From contig JALCKY010000002.1 of NCBI GenBank assembly GCA_022647575.1, positions 248,001 through 312,000 on the forward strand: 64,000 nt of DNA, in the 5' to 3' direction. The stretch is from Lachnospiraceae bacterium. GTDB lineage: Bacteria; Bacillota; Clostridia; Lachnospirales; Lachnospiraceae. The notes beneath the pieces were generated by a model that did no database searches, was not told where the DNA came from, and saw nothing but the letters and a program-made list of their open reading frames with translations. This document shows positions 37,795-47,190 of this stretch, one piece after another; the stretch's first letter is position 1, and every line of letters starts with the position of its first letter. A program made the translations under genes and the position numbers.

Positions 37795-39240
37795 TCAATA
37801 TGCCTTTCCCCAGTAAACCAGTTTCTTCGCCGGCTTTCCGCAGCAGACGCATTTTGCACCTTCCGGTGCATCCGCGCCTTCGAGAGGCATGCAGCGCGAA
37901 GTTGCCTGCGTATCTTCCTTGATTTTGTCCTCGCAGGCCTGGTCTCCGCACCAGTAAGCTTTTACGAAGCCCGGTTTTTCTTCTACGGTCTTCTTGAAAT
38001 CCTCATAATTATCTGCTTCATTGATATGTTCATCGCGGAATTTTTTCGCCCGTTCAAACAGTTCCTTCTGAATCGTGTCGAGAAGCTTCACCGAAGCATC
38101 CGCAGCGTCTTCCAGACGGACGACTGATTTCTCACGCGTATCGCGGCGCACCAGCACGCACTGGTCTTTCTCGATGTCCTTCGGACCGATCTCGATGCGC
38201 ATCGGGAATCCGCGCATTTCCTGATCCGAGAACTTCCAGCCCGGCGAACGGTCGGAATCATCGATCTTCACGAGAATTCCTGCCTTCTTCAGGCTTTCCT
38301 GAATTTCCCCTGCCTTGTCCATGACGCCCGGCGCATCCTGGCGGATCGGGATGATCACGCACTGCGTCGGTGCGATCTTCGGCGGAAGCACCAGTCCCGA
38401 ATCATCGCCGTGCACCATGATGATGGCGCCGATCATACGGGTCGTGAAGCCCCAGGAAGTCTGATAGACATACTTCAGGGTATTGTCTTTATCCAGATAC
38501 TGGATGCCGAACGCTTTTGCGAATCCGTCGCCGAAGTTATGGCTCGTGCCGGACTGCAGCGCCTTGCCGTCATGCATCAGAGATTCAATCGTATAGGTGG
38601 CTTCCGCTCCCGCAAATTTCTCCTTGTCGGTTTTTCTGCCGCGGAGCACCGGAATCGCCAGCACTTCCTCGCAGAAGTCTGCATAGACATTCAGCATCTG
38701 TTTCGTGCGTGCTTCTGCTTCTTCCATCGTGGCATGGGCCGTATGCCCTTCCTGCCACAGGAATTCCCTCGAACGGAGGAACGGGCGGGTCGTCTTCTCC
38801 CATCTTACGACGGAGCACCACTGGTTATAGACCTTCGGCAGATCCCTGTAGGACTGGATGTCTTTTTTATAGAGATCGCAGAACAGCGTCTCGGAAGTCG
38901 GGCGCACGCACATTTTTTCCTGCAGCGGTACCAGCCCTCCCTGCGTAACCCACGCCACTTCGGGCGCAAAACCTTCGACGTGTTCCTTCTCCTTCTCAAG
39001 AAGACTTTCCGGAATAAACATCGGCAGGTATACATTTTCCACGCCGGTCTCCTTGAAGCGGCGGTCCAGGCCGTTCCGGATATTTTCCCAGATGGCATAG
39101 CCGGCCGGTTTGAAGACCATAAAGCCCTTGACCGATGTATAGCCCGTCAGTTCCGCCTTCTTGACGACGTCCGTATACCACTGGGCAAAATCGACGTCCC
39201 TCGAAGTAATCTGTTCTACAAGTTTCTTGTCGTCAGCCAT
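37795..39240 (-). CDS. proS: Prolyl-tRNA synthetase, archaeal/eukaryote-like type
   Basis: 481 residues; class II motifs [17 protein letters not shown] and [27 protein letters not shown], no editing insertion, and a C-terminal Cys pair region ([18 protein letters not shown]) typical of the ProS3 group with zinc-binding-like tail. Same group as Thermus and many Clostridia. Confidence 0.95.
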   Translation of the reverse strand: MADDKKLVEQITSRDVDFAQWYTDVVKKAELTGYTSVKGFMVFKPAGYAIWENIRNGLDRRFKETGVENVYLPMFIPESLLEKEKEHVEGFAPEVAWVTQGGLVPLQEKMCVRPTSETLFCDLYKKDIQSYRDLPKVYNQWCSVVRWEKTTRPFLRSREFLWQEGHTAHATMEEAEARTKQMLNVYADFCEEVLAIPVLRGRKTDKEKFAGAEATYTIESLMHDGKALQSGTSHNFGDGFAKAFGIQYLDKDNTLKYVYQTSWGFTTRMIGAIIMVHGDDSGLVLPPKIAPTQCVIIPIRQDAPGVMDKAGEIQESLKKAGILVKIDDSDRSPGWKFSDQEMRGFPMRIEIGPKDIEKDQCVLVRRDTREKSVVRLEDAADASVKLLDTIQKELFERAKKFRDEHINEADNYEDFKKTVEEKPGFVKAYWCGDQACEDKIKEDTQATSRCMPLEGADAPEGAKCVCCGKPAKKLVYWGKAY

Positions 39241-39274
39241 GATTGATCATTTCTCCTAACTGTTATTTTGAAGT

Positions 39275-39764
39275 CTATACCGTAATTTTGATTTCCCTGT
39301 TGGTTCTGGTGTACTGATAATACCGTACGCCTGCAGCATCGAACATCTTTTTCGAAGCCATGACGGAAGGCGTGTCCCCGTACTTGTCGCAGTCGTAGAT
39401 GACCGTCCGGATGCCTGCCTGGATAATGGCTTTGGCGCATTCGTTGCACGGGAAAAGGGACACATAAAGTTTTGAGCCTTCAAGGCTGCCGCCGCGGTAG
39501 TTCAGGATGGCGTTCAGTTCGCTGTGCGTGCTGTAGAAATATTTGTTCTGCAGCGGATCATCGCCTTCGCGCGTCCACGGGAAATCGTCGTCCGAACAGC
39601 CTTTCGGAAACCCGTTGTAGCCCATCGAAAGGATTTTATTGTCGGCACTGACGATGCAGGCGCCGACCTGCGTATGCGGATCTTTCGAACGCAGTCCCGA
39701 CAGGAATGCCACGCCCATGAAATATTCGTCCCACGTCAGATAGTCCGTTCTCTTCTCTCCCATA
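39275..39764 (-). CDS. dCMP/cytidine deaminase family protein
   Basis: 162 residues, ComEB/dCMP deaminase type: zinc ligands in THSELNAI and FPCNECAKAI, and the substrate loop MGYNGFPKGCSDDDFPW. Makes dUMP for thymidylate synthesis, although an allosteric form is not certain. AGGAGG lies five bases before the ATG at 39764. The 100-base gap upstream has two GC-rich hairpins (about 39781-39838). Confidence 0.9.
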
Positions 39765-39863
39765 GAATCCTCCTGTTCCGGACCGATCGCTTCCGGTCCG
39801 ATTCTGTCAGGGCCGGGCTCCGTGCCCGGTGCGCCCCGATTCTGATGTTCCGTTCCGAACGGT

Positions 39864-40493
39864 TTATTTCGTTCCGAAGATACGGTCGCCGGCATCGCCG
39901 AGACCCGGGACAATATAGCCGTTCTCATTCAGATGATCATCCAGCGCGCCAATGTAAATATCGACATCCGGATGTTCCTTCTGCAGTCTCTTCAGTCCGT
40001 CCGGTGCGGCAATGATGCAGAGGAAGCGGATATGTCTGCAGCCGTGTTCCTTCAGCTTCCCGATAGCGGCACAGGCGGATCCGCCGGTCGCAAGCATCGG
40101 ATCGACAACGAAGACATCCCTCTGTTCAATATCCGGCGGAAGCTTGCAGTAATACTCTACCGGTGCCAGTGTCGCCGGATCGCGGTAAAGTCCGATGTGT
40201 CCGACCTTTGCAGCCGGAATCAGGCTCTGCATGCCCGGCACCATGCCGAGTCCCGCACGCAGGACCGGAATGATGGCCAGCTTCTTGCCTGCCAGCTGCT
40301 GTACGGTCGTCTTGTCGATCGGTGTCTCGATCTGCACTTCGTGCAGCTTCAGGTCACGGGTGGCCTCGAAGCATTCCAGCATGGCGATTTCCGAAATCAT
40401 TTCCCGGAAAAGCTTGGAGCCTGTCTCTTTTCTGCGGATGATGGCGATCTTGTGCTTGATCAGCGGATGATCCATGATAACAACTTTACCCAT
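39864..40493 (-). CDS. upp: Uracil phosphoribosyltransferase
   Basis: 209 residues with [17 protein letters not shown] (PRPP loop) and [15 protein letters not shown] at the C-terminus, the uracil site. Converts uracil to UMP. Same strand as the deaminase, making a small pyrimidine group. Confidence 0.96.
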   Translation of the reverse strand: MGKVVIMDHPLIKHKIAIIRRKETGSKLFREMISEIAMLECFEATRDLKLHEVQIETPIDKTTVQQLAGKKLAIIPVLRAGLGMVPGMQSLIPAAKVGHIGLYRDPATLAPVEYYCKLPPDIEQRDVFVVDPMLATGGSACAAIGKLKEHGCRHIRFLCIIAAPDGLKRLQKEHPDVDIYIGALDDHLNENGYIVPGLGDAGDRIFGTK

Positions 40494-40530
40494 TTCTCCC
40501 TCTTTCCTGATGTCCTGCCCGGCAGGCTCA

Positions 40531-41580
40531 TCATATCGTGATCACTTTATGCCCTGCTGCCTTGAGGAGACGGTTCATGATGGCCTGCCCCATGCGCGGC
40601 GTTTCAAAAGATTCCGAGAAAATGACATCTACCTGGTCTTCGTCGAAATCCCTGAGCACTGAATAAAGGTTCCTTGCGATTTCCTTGTCGGCCGCACGCG
40701 ATCCGATGTTCCGGATGTCTCCCCGGGGATACAGGGATGCGGTTTCCTCCGCGGCAATCACGCCGACTTTTTTATTTTCCGAAATGGCTCGTGCCGTCAG
40801 CTCATTGATCTTCCTGACGACATCGTCGCGTTTTCCTTCAACGATCGTAAGCTCCGCTTTCGGGGCATAATGGCGGTAGCGCATGCCCGGCGCCTTCGGA
40901 CGGACGTGTTCATTTTCCGACTGCAGGCCCGGATCCATCCGCACCTCGCCCAGGATTTCCTTCAGCATTTCCTGGTTGATGTAGCCCGGCCGCAGGATCA
41001 CCGGCACTTCTTCGGTGAAATCCACGATAGTCGATTCCAGCCCGATGCGCACTTCGCCGCCGTCCAGGATCATGTCGATCCTGCCGTCCAGGTCTTCTGC
41101 CACGTGACGGGCAGTCGTCGGACTCGGACGTCCCGAAGTGTTCGCGGACGGAGCTGCAATATAGCCTCCCGATGCCCGGATCAGGGCCAGGGCGACCGGA
41201 TGATTCGGAAAGCGCACGGCTACGGTATCCAGCCCGCCGCTCGTTTCATACGGCACCAGTTCCGTTTTCCGGAAGATCATGGTCAGCGGACCCGGCCACC
41301 ATTTCGAGGCAAGCATCTTCGCTTTCTCCGGCACCTCTTCCGCAATGGGGAAAAGGTGTTCCAGGTCCGCGATATGGACAATCAGCGGATTGTCGGACGG
41401 CCGTCCTTTTGAGGCATAGATTTTTTTTGATGCTTCCGGATTCAGCGCATCTCCTCCGAGGCCGTAAACCGTCTCCGTGGGAAATGCAACCAGTCCTCCT
41501 CTTTTGATGATCTCTCCCGCTTCCCCTATCGCCTGTTCATCGATATGGTCCGGGTCGATACGGATAATCTTCGTTTTCAA
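40531..41580 (-). CDS. Threonylcarbamoyl-AMP synthase (Sua5/YwlC)
   Basis: 349 residues: N-terminal YrdC fold ([49 protein letters not shown]) and the C-terminal Sua5 domain ([16 protein letters not shown]). First step of t6A37 tRNA modification. Starts inside the end of the DivIVA-like gene (four-base overlap). Confidence 0.95.
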   Translation of the reverse strand: MKTKIIRIDPDHIDEQAIGEAGEIIKRGGLVAFPTETVYGLGGDALNPEASKKIYASKGRPSDNPLIVHIADLEHLFPIAEEVPEKAKMLASKWWPGPLTMIFRKTELVPYETSGGLDTVAVRFPNHPVALALIRASGGYIAAPSANTSGRPSPTTARHVAEDLDGRIDMILDGGEVRIGLESTIVDFTEEVPVILRPGYINQEMLKEILGEVRMDPGLQSENEHVRPKAPGMRYRHYAPKAELTIVEGKRDDVVRKINELTARAISENKKVGVIAAEETASLYPRGDIRNIGSRAADKEIARNLYSVLRDFDEDQVDVIFSESFETPRMGQAIMNRLLKAAGHKVITI

Positions 41581-42335
41581 GTTGCGGACGACCCCTTTGC
41601 AGCGGATTCTGCCTTGATTTCCTGCACTTCGCTGCCGGCCGCACGAAGCCTGCTGCGGTCTGCCGGATTCGCATCCTCCGAATCTTCATCATCGATGTCG
41701 ATCGGAAGCGTGCTGGTATCAAAATTCAGCTCGCCGGTCTCGAAATTTCCGGAGCTGTCCTCATCGGTTTCATTTTCCGCCGATTCGGCTTCATCCATAT
41801 CCTGAAGGGAGCCCGGCATGTTCTGCACGATTTCATGCATTTCCTTATAGGAAGTCATGAACTTGCGCTGCATCTGGTTAATCAGCTCGACGATTTCATT
41901 CATGACGTCCTGGACGGCCAGATATTTCTGCTTTCCGTCCGCCAGCTTTGCATCGACTTCGCTCTGGACGGAATCGACTTTCGTCCTTGCTTCGGCATTG
42001 GCATCGGCAAGGATCTTGTCGGCCTGTACCTTTGCATCCGCGATCATCTTGTCGCCCTTGACCTGCGATTCATAAACAAGGGCGCCGATCTTGTCATAAT
42101 TGTCGATGTACTTTTTGTACTTCGTCTCGATCTCATCCTCGAGAAGCGCCCGCTGCTCATCCTTCTGGGCAATGCGCGACTTGAGTTCGAGAATCATCTT
42201 GTCACGGTTCTTGATTTCCTTTTCCAGGTCGGAGATCTGCTTGTTGTAATCTTCCTCCTGTTTCTGGATATAAGTCAGGACTTCTTCTTTATCGAACCCC
42301 TTGAACGAACCCTTGAACATCTGATAATCGTACAT
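41577..42335 (-). CDS. DivIVA-like coiled-coil protein
   Basis: 252 residues. The N-terminus (FKGSFKGFDKEEVLTYIQKQEEDYNKQI) matches the DivIVA membrane-curvature motif; a coiled coil follows to about residue 165, and then an acidic, disordered tail. Probable polar or septal organiser. Four-base overlap with the next gene. Confidence 0.78.
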   Translation of the reverse strand: MYDYQMFKGSFKGFDKEEVLTYIQKQEEDYNKQISDLEKEIKNRDKMILELKSRIAQKDEQRALLEDEIETKYKKYIDNYDKIGALVYESQVKGDKMIADAKVQADKILADANAEARTKVDSVQSEVDAKLADGKQKYLAVQDVMNEIVELINQMQRKFMTSYKEMHEIVQNMPGSLQDMDEAESAENETDEDSSGNFETGELNFDTSTLPIDIDDEDSEDANPADRSRLRAAGSEVQEIKAESAAKGSSAT

Positions 42336-42401
42336 GCCGTTCCCCTTTCGCTGCTTCGTGCTGAAATTCCCCGCCTGTTCCGAACTGCCCTGCCAGCCGT
42401 T

Positions 42402-44093
42402 TCAACTCAGATATTTCTCAATCACCGGCCAGACATCGCTTGTTTCATTTCCGAGACGCCACTCGGCCACGCCTGCAATCCCGGCTGCCTGTATCGTTTC
42501 CATTTTTGCGGCGATGGAATCCTTGTCCTCCAGCCAGATCTGCCAGTACCCGTCATCGTCGTTAAGCTCTGCATAATTCTGGGAGGTTTTTTCATCCCAG
42601 CTTTCATTCATATGATGTTCGGAAACATAAGCTGCCGCTTCCGTCATATCCATGATTTTGCTTGCCGGTTCGCCGCTGTCGATTGTCTGCCAGAGTCTTG
42701 TATAAAACGGAATGCCGGCAATCAGCTTTTCCGGAGCCACTTCTTTTTTCATTTTATCGATTCCGTCCTTCACATACGAAAGCGAGGCTACGGAACCGGC
42801 TTCTTTCGAGCCCTTGTAATGTTCATCATAGCACATGACGACCACATAGTCCGTCACGGCTCCCTGTTCTTCCCGGTCCAGATAGGACGAATACTCCATC
42901 GGCACCAGGGTGTCCGTCGAAACGGCAATGTTTCTTTTCCGGCATTCCACGGCCAGTTCCCGGATAAACTCGAGATAGGCCGGTGCTCCTTCTTCCGAAA
43001 TATTTTCCAGGTCGATGTTGAGACCGTCGATTCCCTTGCTGTCCGTCTCGGCCATGATCTTTGAAATGATCGCCGTCCTTGAGGACGTACTCTTCAGCAC
43101 GGCATAAGTTTCTGCCTTGGAACTGATGCTGCCGCTGAAGTCATTGATGACCGCCCATACCTCGATTCCCTGCGCATGTGCCGTACTGACGAAATCCGCA
43201 TCCGCGATGGAAGTGACATCGCCCGTGCCGTTCAGGAAGAACCAGGTCGGCGCCAGCGTCGTGATTCCGGTCGTCTGTGAAAGCTGATCCTTCAGGTAGG
43301 CATTCATGTCGGCGTTGTCCGCCTGGAAGAATGCCATATTGACCGGATAGTCTTTCCGGACATTTGTATATTCGCCGATCGTGCTGACATGATCCGATCC
43401 GCCTTCCGACACCTCGCTGAGGCTTTTTGTCTCAAGGTATCCGATGAGACCGCTCTGCGTCACGACATGCGTCCAGCCTTCATTGACCGTGATTCCGTTT
43501 TCCTCATCCGCCGAACTGCTGACAATCCGGACTGTTTCGCCCTTCGTGCCGTCCTCCAGGATATCCGACCGGATGCTGTCCTTATAGCGGACGGCAGCGT
43601 CTTCCGTCAGCGTCGCTTCCTCATAGGGAAACTTCGTCGTGATCACGACTCTCTGCGGATCCGTATAGGAAGTGCTTTCCATATCCGTATATTTCGTGAT
43701 AAACGGAAGCGACAGGTACAGGGTCCCGTCAATCATCCGGACGTCGCCGCTGCCTGTTCCATCCGCATAGGATTCCGTTACCAGTTCTGTCGGCGTCGTC
43801 ACGTCAATCAGCTGTTCGTCCGTATCCTGATAGAAACGTTTATTGATGAGGGAAACCACCGTATCATAAGGGAAATAAACCGTTCCGTCGATAATTTTCC
43901 CTGCTGTTCCGCTCATTTCCGAATCAGCCGTGACCGCTGCCTGATCATCGGAAGTAATGCCGAAATAGGCATTCAGGTCCATATGCTGTTTGGATGGTGT
44001 CCGGCTCTGTACAAACCAGGCAATCACGCCGGCTGCCGCGACAACGGCGACCAGAATCAGAACGATCGTCACGGGTGCGGGCTGTTTTTTCAT
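42402..44093 (-). CDS. Membrane-anchored GH18 family protein
   Basis: 563 residues: N-terminal membrane anchor, copper-amine-oxidase-like/SH3-like region (two blocks to about residue 240), then a GH18 barrel with the active-site motif GIDGLNIDLENI (DxxDxDxE) and MCYDEHY, as in YaaH/SleL and CFP proteins of Firmicutes. Predicted to cleave or bind peptidoglycan-type amino sugars outside the cell. Confidence 0.83.
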   Translation of the reverse strand: MKKQPAPVTIVLILVAVVAAAGVIAWFVQSRTPSKQHMDLNAYFGITSDDQAAVTADSEMSGTAGKIIDGTVYFPYDTVVSLINKRFYQDTDEQLIDVTTPTELVTESYADGTGSGDVRMIDGTLYLSLPFITKYTDMESTSYTDPQRVVITTKFPYEEATLTEDAAVRYKDSIRSDILEDGTKGETVRIVSSSADEENGITVNEGWTHVVTQSGLIGYLETKSLSEVSEGGSDHVSTIGEYTNVRKDYPVNMAFFQADNADMNAYLKDQLSQTTGITTLAPTWFFLNGTGDVTSIADADFVSTAHAQGIEVWAVINDFSGSISSKAETYAVLKSTSSRTAIISKIMAETDSKGIDGLNIDLENISEEGAPAYLEFIRELAVECRKRNIAVSTDTLVPMEYSSYLDREEQGAVTDYVVVMCYDEHYKGSKEAGSVASLSYVKDGIDKMKKEVAPEKLIAGIPFYTRLWQTIDSGEPASKIMDMTEAAAYVSEHHMNESWDEKTSQNYAELNDDDGYWQIWLEDKDSIAAKMETIQAAGIAGVAEWRLGNETSDVWPVIEKYLS

Positions 44094-44236
44094 GCAAAAC
44101 CTCCGTTTCCATTCATTATAGCAACATTGACCTTATTCGTCATCAGAATTTCAAAAAGATTCGGGATTGCTTTTTCAGAAAGATCTGCTTCTGCAGACGT
44201 CAAAAAGATTCCGGAAAGCATCCTCCGGAATCTCAG

Positions 44237-44290
44237 AAAAAGCACTTCCTTCCGCATGCACAGAATTCCCTGTCTCCGGTCGGAAGTGCC
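44237..44290 (-). terminator. Possible terminator after the small hypothetical gene
   Basis: GCACTTCC/GGAAGTGC stem with a long loop, then five T on the minus strand; 17 bases past the stop at 44307. The rest of 44094-44306 holds the GH18 upstream region with direct repeats of TCAAAAAGATTC. Confidence 0.4.
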
Positions 44291-44306
44291 TGTTTTCAGT
44301 TTTCTC

Positions 44307-44534
44307 CTACAGTTCGATTCGGCTGAATGTGATGCGGACCAGACCTCCTTTATCATCGCGGCAGACATCTCTCATATAAGTGGCCGCTGTATCGTATGCC
44401 ATCATTTCGGCCAGTTTCTTCGGCTTCACTTCCGAAGATTCCGGATAGCACAGGATGCATCCGTCGGCCCTGAGCTTCTTGAATTCCCTGCGATATGATT
44501 TGAATTTTTCGTGTTCGGAATTTCCCATAGACAT
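44307..44534 (-). CDS. Small hypothetical protein
   Basis: 75 residues, basic N-terminal half (EHEKFKSYRREFKKLRADGC) with a CxxC-like ILCYPE stretch and a C-terminal VRITFSRIEL. AAAGG lies six bases before the ATG at 44534; longer frames read into the ribokinase gene. No family recognised. A strong hairpin (44589-44622) separates it from ribokinase. Confidence 0.5.
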   Translation of the reverse strand: MSMGNSEHEKFKSYRREFKKLRADGCILCYPESSEVKPKKLAEMMAYDTAATYMRDVCRDDKGGLVRITFSRIEL

Positions 44535-44588
44535 GAAAACCCTTTCGTGAGAGTTTCGGCAGGCCTGTCCGATGAGACCATTATACGG

Positions 44589-44622
44589 CAGGGATGCGCG
44601 AAGGCAATGCCTTTCGCGCATC
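44589..44622. repeat. Strong inverted repeat after ribokinase
   Basis: GGATGCGCGAAGG and CCTTTCGCGCATCC arms with a short loop. No T-run on either strand, so it may be an mRNA-end stabiliser or a rho-type terminator. Confidence 0.6.
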
Positions 44623-44679
44623 CTGACAAGATGATGGCATAACTTGAAAAAATACTGAAAACCGGAGACGGAAGAGGCG

Positions 44680-45561
44680 TCAGAAAGATGCTTCCACTTC
44701 CGCAAGGGTCGGGATGGAAGGAGCCGCACCGGAGCGCGACACCGCGATGGAGGAAGCTTTCGCCGCCAGGCGAAGGCCGTCTGCCGGGGACATTTTCCGG
44801 ATAACGGATGCAATGAAGAAGCCGGTGAACGTATCGCCCGCAGCCGTCGTATCCACCACCGGCACCCTGAAGATCGGCTGTTTCACCCTGCCGCCGGCGT
44901 CCTGGTAAATGCACCCGTCCCCGCCGAGCGTCAGAACCGTCGCAGCCTTCGGATACTTCTCCTTCATGACATCCAGGATGCGGTCCGGATCTTTTTCTCC
45001 GCTGATCATCCCGCCTTCAATCTCATTGACGAAAAACAGCGAGACCTTGTTCAGGTCGCAGCTGTCCAGTCCCGAATCAAACGGAGACGGATTGAGTGCA
45101 ATCATCATTTCCTGCTCAAAGGCGCGGTCGATGATATAGTCCAGATGATTGATTTCATTCTGCAGGAGAATCATGTCGCCTTTTCCGAAATAGGAAATGA
45201 TCCTGTCCGCATCCTCTTTGGTCTGGCTCCTGTTGGCGCCGCCGAAAAGCAGGATGCTGTTCTGTCCGTTCTTATCCACCTGAATGATCGTATGGCCGCT
45301 CTTGCCGGGCACTTTTTTCAGATAATCCGTATGCACCCCGGCATCCCTGCACATCTGAATGAGAAGGTCTCCTTCTTCCCCCACCTGTCCCGCATGATAG
45401 ACTTCCGCTCCCGCCTTCGCCAGGGCGATGGACTGATTCAGCCCCTTGCCTCCGGGAAATGTTTCCATTCCGGCGGTCGCCTCGGTTTCTCCTCCGGCGA
45501 TGATATGGTCGACGCGATAGACATAGTCCAGGTTCAGGGAACCGTAGTTCAGCACTTTCAT
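44680..45561 (-). CDS. rbsK: Ribokinase (PfkB family)
   Basis: 293 residues: GSLNLDYVYRVDHIIAGGET, GGKGLNQSIALAKAGA and the C-terminal anion hole DTTAAGDTFTGFF, as in ribokinases. Phosphorylates ribose at O5; other sugar alcohol substrates cannot be excluded as no rbs transport genes are here. Confidence 0.88.
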   Translation of the reverse strand: MKVLNYGSLNLDYVYRVDHIIAGGETEATAGMETFPGGKGLNQSIALAKAGAEVYHAGQVGEEGDLLIQMCRDAGVHTDYLKKVPGKSGHTIIQVDKNGQNSILLFGGANRSQTKEDADRIISYFGKGDMILLQNEINHLDYIIDRAFEQEMMIALNPSPFDSGLDSCDLNKVSLFFVNEIEGGMISGEKDPDRILDVMKEKYPKAATVLTLGGDGCIYQDAGGRVKQPIFRVPVVDTTAAGDTFTGFFIASVIRKMSPADGLRLAAKASSIAVSRSGAAPSIPTLAEVEASF

Positions 45562-45671
45562 CCGATAAGCCTCCTTGGTAAAAAGTAATCATTCTGCTCC
45601 ATTCAGAATAGCAGAATCCGTGATTTCCAACAAGATAAGCGCCCTGGAAATGTGAAAAAAGTCTAAAATCA

Positions 45672-45699
45672 TTTACAGCTTTTGCCTGTGTGGTATAAT
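45672..45699 (+). promoter_or_regulatory. mecA promoter
   Basis: TTTACA, 16-base spacer, TATAAT (45694-45699), 20 bases upstream of the ATG; AAGGT is the ribosome binding site. Confidence 0.8.
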
Positions 45700-45718
45700 T
45701 GCGATAAGGTAAAAGCTT

Positions 45719-46468
45719 ATGAAAATCGAAAAACTGAACGACAACCAAATACGCTGCACCCTGACGTCCTCCGATCTGGCCGGACGCCAGATCCGGCTGA
45801 GCGAACTTGCCTACGGAACCGATAAGGCAAAAGCCCTCTTCCGCGACATGATGCTGCAGGCGCGCGCGGAATTCGGCTTTGAGGCGGACAACATTCCCTT
45901 GATGATCGAAGCGATTCCCGTCAATTCGGACAGCATCGTGCTGATTATCACCAAAGTGGAAGATCCCGAAGAGCTGGATACCCGTTTCTCGAAATTCACG
46001 CCGTCGGATGATTCTCCGGAACCGGAATACGAACCGCCGATTACCGGCGTGGACGATGTCATCGATGTTTTCCATAAAATGTATGACAGCCGGAACAAAA
46101 CGCTCCAGAAGCTGAAGTCCTCCTCACCGGCGGCAGCCAGGGCTGCTTCCGTCAAGGGAGAAGTTCCCGTCGACCTCGTCAAGCTGTTCATGTTCGAGGA
46201 CCTGGATACCGTCATCGATGTGACAAGGGGACTGAAGGGCTTCTACAAGGGCGTCAATTCCCTTTACCGGATGAAAAAAAGCGGAGTCTATCTCCTGGTG
46301 GTGCATCAGAGCCGGCATACTCCGGAAGAATTCAACAAAGTCTGCAACATCCTTTCGGAATACGGAAAAGGCATGGACTATACCGAAGCAAGCGAAATGC
46401 ATCTCAAGGAGCATGAAGAGACGATTGCCCTCCGGAATGCCCTGCAGAAGCTTTCCGAACTCAGCTGA
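45719..46468 (+). CDS. mecA: Adaptor protein MecA
   Basis: 249 residues: the N-terminal substrate domain (MKIEKLNDNQIRCTLTSSDL), an acidic linker (residues about 95-125) and the C-terminal ClpC-binding domain (LVKLFMFEDLDTVIDVTRGL...SSLYRMKKSGVYLLV). Delivers substrates to ClpCP. Monocistronic with its own promoter and terminator. Confidence 0.92.
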   Translation: MKIEKLNDNQIRCTLTSSDLAGRQIRLSELAYGTDKAKALFRDMMLQARAEFGFEADNIPLMIEAIPVNSDSIVLIITKVEDPEELDTRFSKFTPSDDSPEPEYEPPITGVDDVIDVFHKMYDSRNKTLQKLKSSSPAAARAASVKGEVPVDLVKLFMFEDLDTVIDVTRGLKGFYKGVNSLYRMKKSGVYLLVVHQSRHTPEEFNKVCNILSEYGKGMDYTEASEMHLKEHEETIALRNALQKLSELS

Positions 46469-46490
46469 AAAAGACAGATCAGAAAAATAA

Positions 46491-46520
46491 AGAAGGTACC
46501 GGCCGCGGCCGGTACCTTCT
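46491..46520. terminator. Bidirectional terminator between mecA and the DUF1858 gene
   Basis: A perfect 30-base palindrome around GGTACCGGCCGCGGCC, with TCTTTTC on the plus side and TTTATTTTTC on the minus side. Confidence 0.85.
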
Positions 46521-46552
46521 TCTTTTCTTCCGCAGGAATTCCTGACGGTCAA

Positions 46553-46762
46553 TTACTGCTTTGCTGATGTCAGATAATCGTTGATCTGTTTCTCAACGAC
46601 GTCAGCATCTACGCCATGAACGAGGGCTGCTTCTTCAAGCGTCTCACCCTGGGATGCCGGGCATCCGATGCAGTGCATTCCCATTCCCATGAGAATCGGT
46701 GCAACGTTCATATCGACACGGAGAATTTCTCCGATTGTCATATCTTTCGTAATCTGTGCCAT
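46553..46762 (-). CDS. DUF1858 domain protein
   Basis: 69 residues with the family pattern [21 protein letters not shown] and [25 protein letters not shown]. The CIGC pair probably binds metal or Fe-S. Function unknown. Divergent from the ferredoxin gene. Confidence 0.88.
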   Translation of the reverse strand: MAQITKDMTIGEILRVDMNVAPILMGMGMHCIGCPASQGETLEEAALVHGVDADVVEKQINDYLTSAKQ

Positions 46763-46898
46763 AGTCTGTATCCTCCTTGTTTTTCAGGTACCGGACTATT
46801 ATAATCCGCCGTCCTGCGAAAAAGCAAGAGCTTTATGGCTCTTCTGCGGGGCATCGTCCTGTTTTTAGAAAAGTTTAAGATTTAGTCCTCCTTTTTTC

Positions 46899-46927
46899 TT
46901 GTATTTGCTTTTTGTTTAGACTAGAAT
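46899..46927 (+). promoter_or_regulatory. Ferredoxin promoter
   Basis: TTGTAT, 17-base spacer, TAGAAT; a strong AAGGAGG follows, eight bases before the ATG. Confidence 0.7.
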
Positions 46928-46966
46928 AGGTGAGTAAACAATAACTTCTTTAAGGAGGATTGAAAC

Positions 46967-47140
46967 ATGGCATATGTAATTTCCGATGATTGCGTCAGCT
47001 GCGGAACCTGCGCAGGCGTTTGCCCGGCAGAAGCTATTTCCGAAGGTGATTCTCATTATGAGATCGACCCTGAGAAATGCCAGGACTGCGGATCATGCGC
47101 TGCTGCATGCCCGGTCGGAGCTATTTCCGAAGGAAAATAA
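46967..47140 (+). CDS. 2[4Fe-4S] ferredoxin
   Basis: 57 residues, clostridial ferredoxin: two CxxCxxCxxxCP clusters (CVSCGTCAGVCP and CQDCGSCAAACP) each followed by AISEG. Low-potential electron carrier. Monocistronic, with a strong promoter, ribosome binding site and terminator, which fits high expression. Confidence 0.96.
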   Translation: MAYVISDDCVSCGTCAGVCPAEAISEGDSHYEIDPEKCQDCGSCAAACPVGAISEGK

Positions 47141-47157
47141 TCATCAACTCACAGAGA

Positions 47158-47190
47158 AAGCCGCATGCCGGAAAGGCATGCGGCTTTTTT
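47158..47190 (+). terminator. Ferredoxin terminator
   Basis: AAGCCGCATGCC/GGCATGCGGCTT stem with a GAAA-type loop and a T-run. It overlaps the stop codon of the convergent MATE gene. Confidence 0.92.

Noticed and set aside
44090-44368. 92-codon frame between GH18 and the small hypothetical gene
   Set aside because: It overlaps a terminator-like hairpin and the end of the small gene, with no ribosome binding site.
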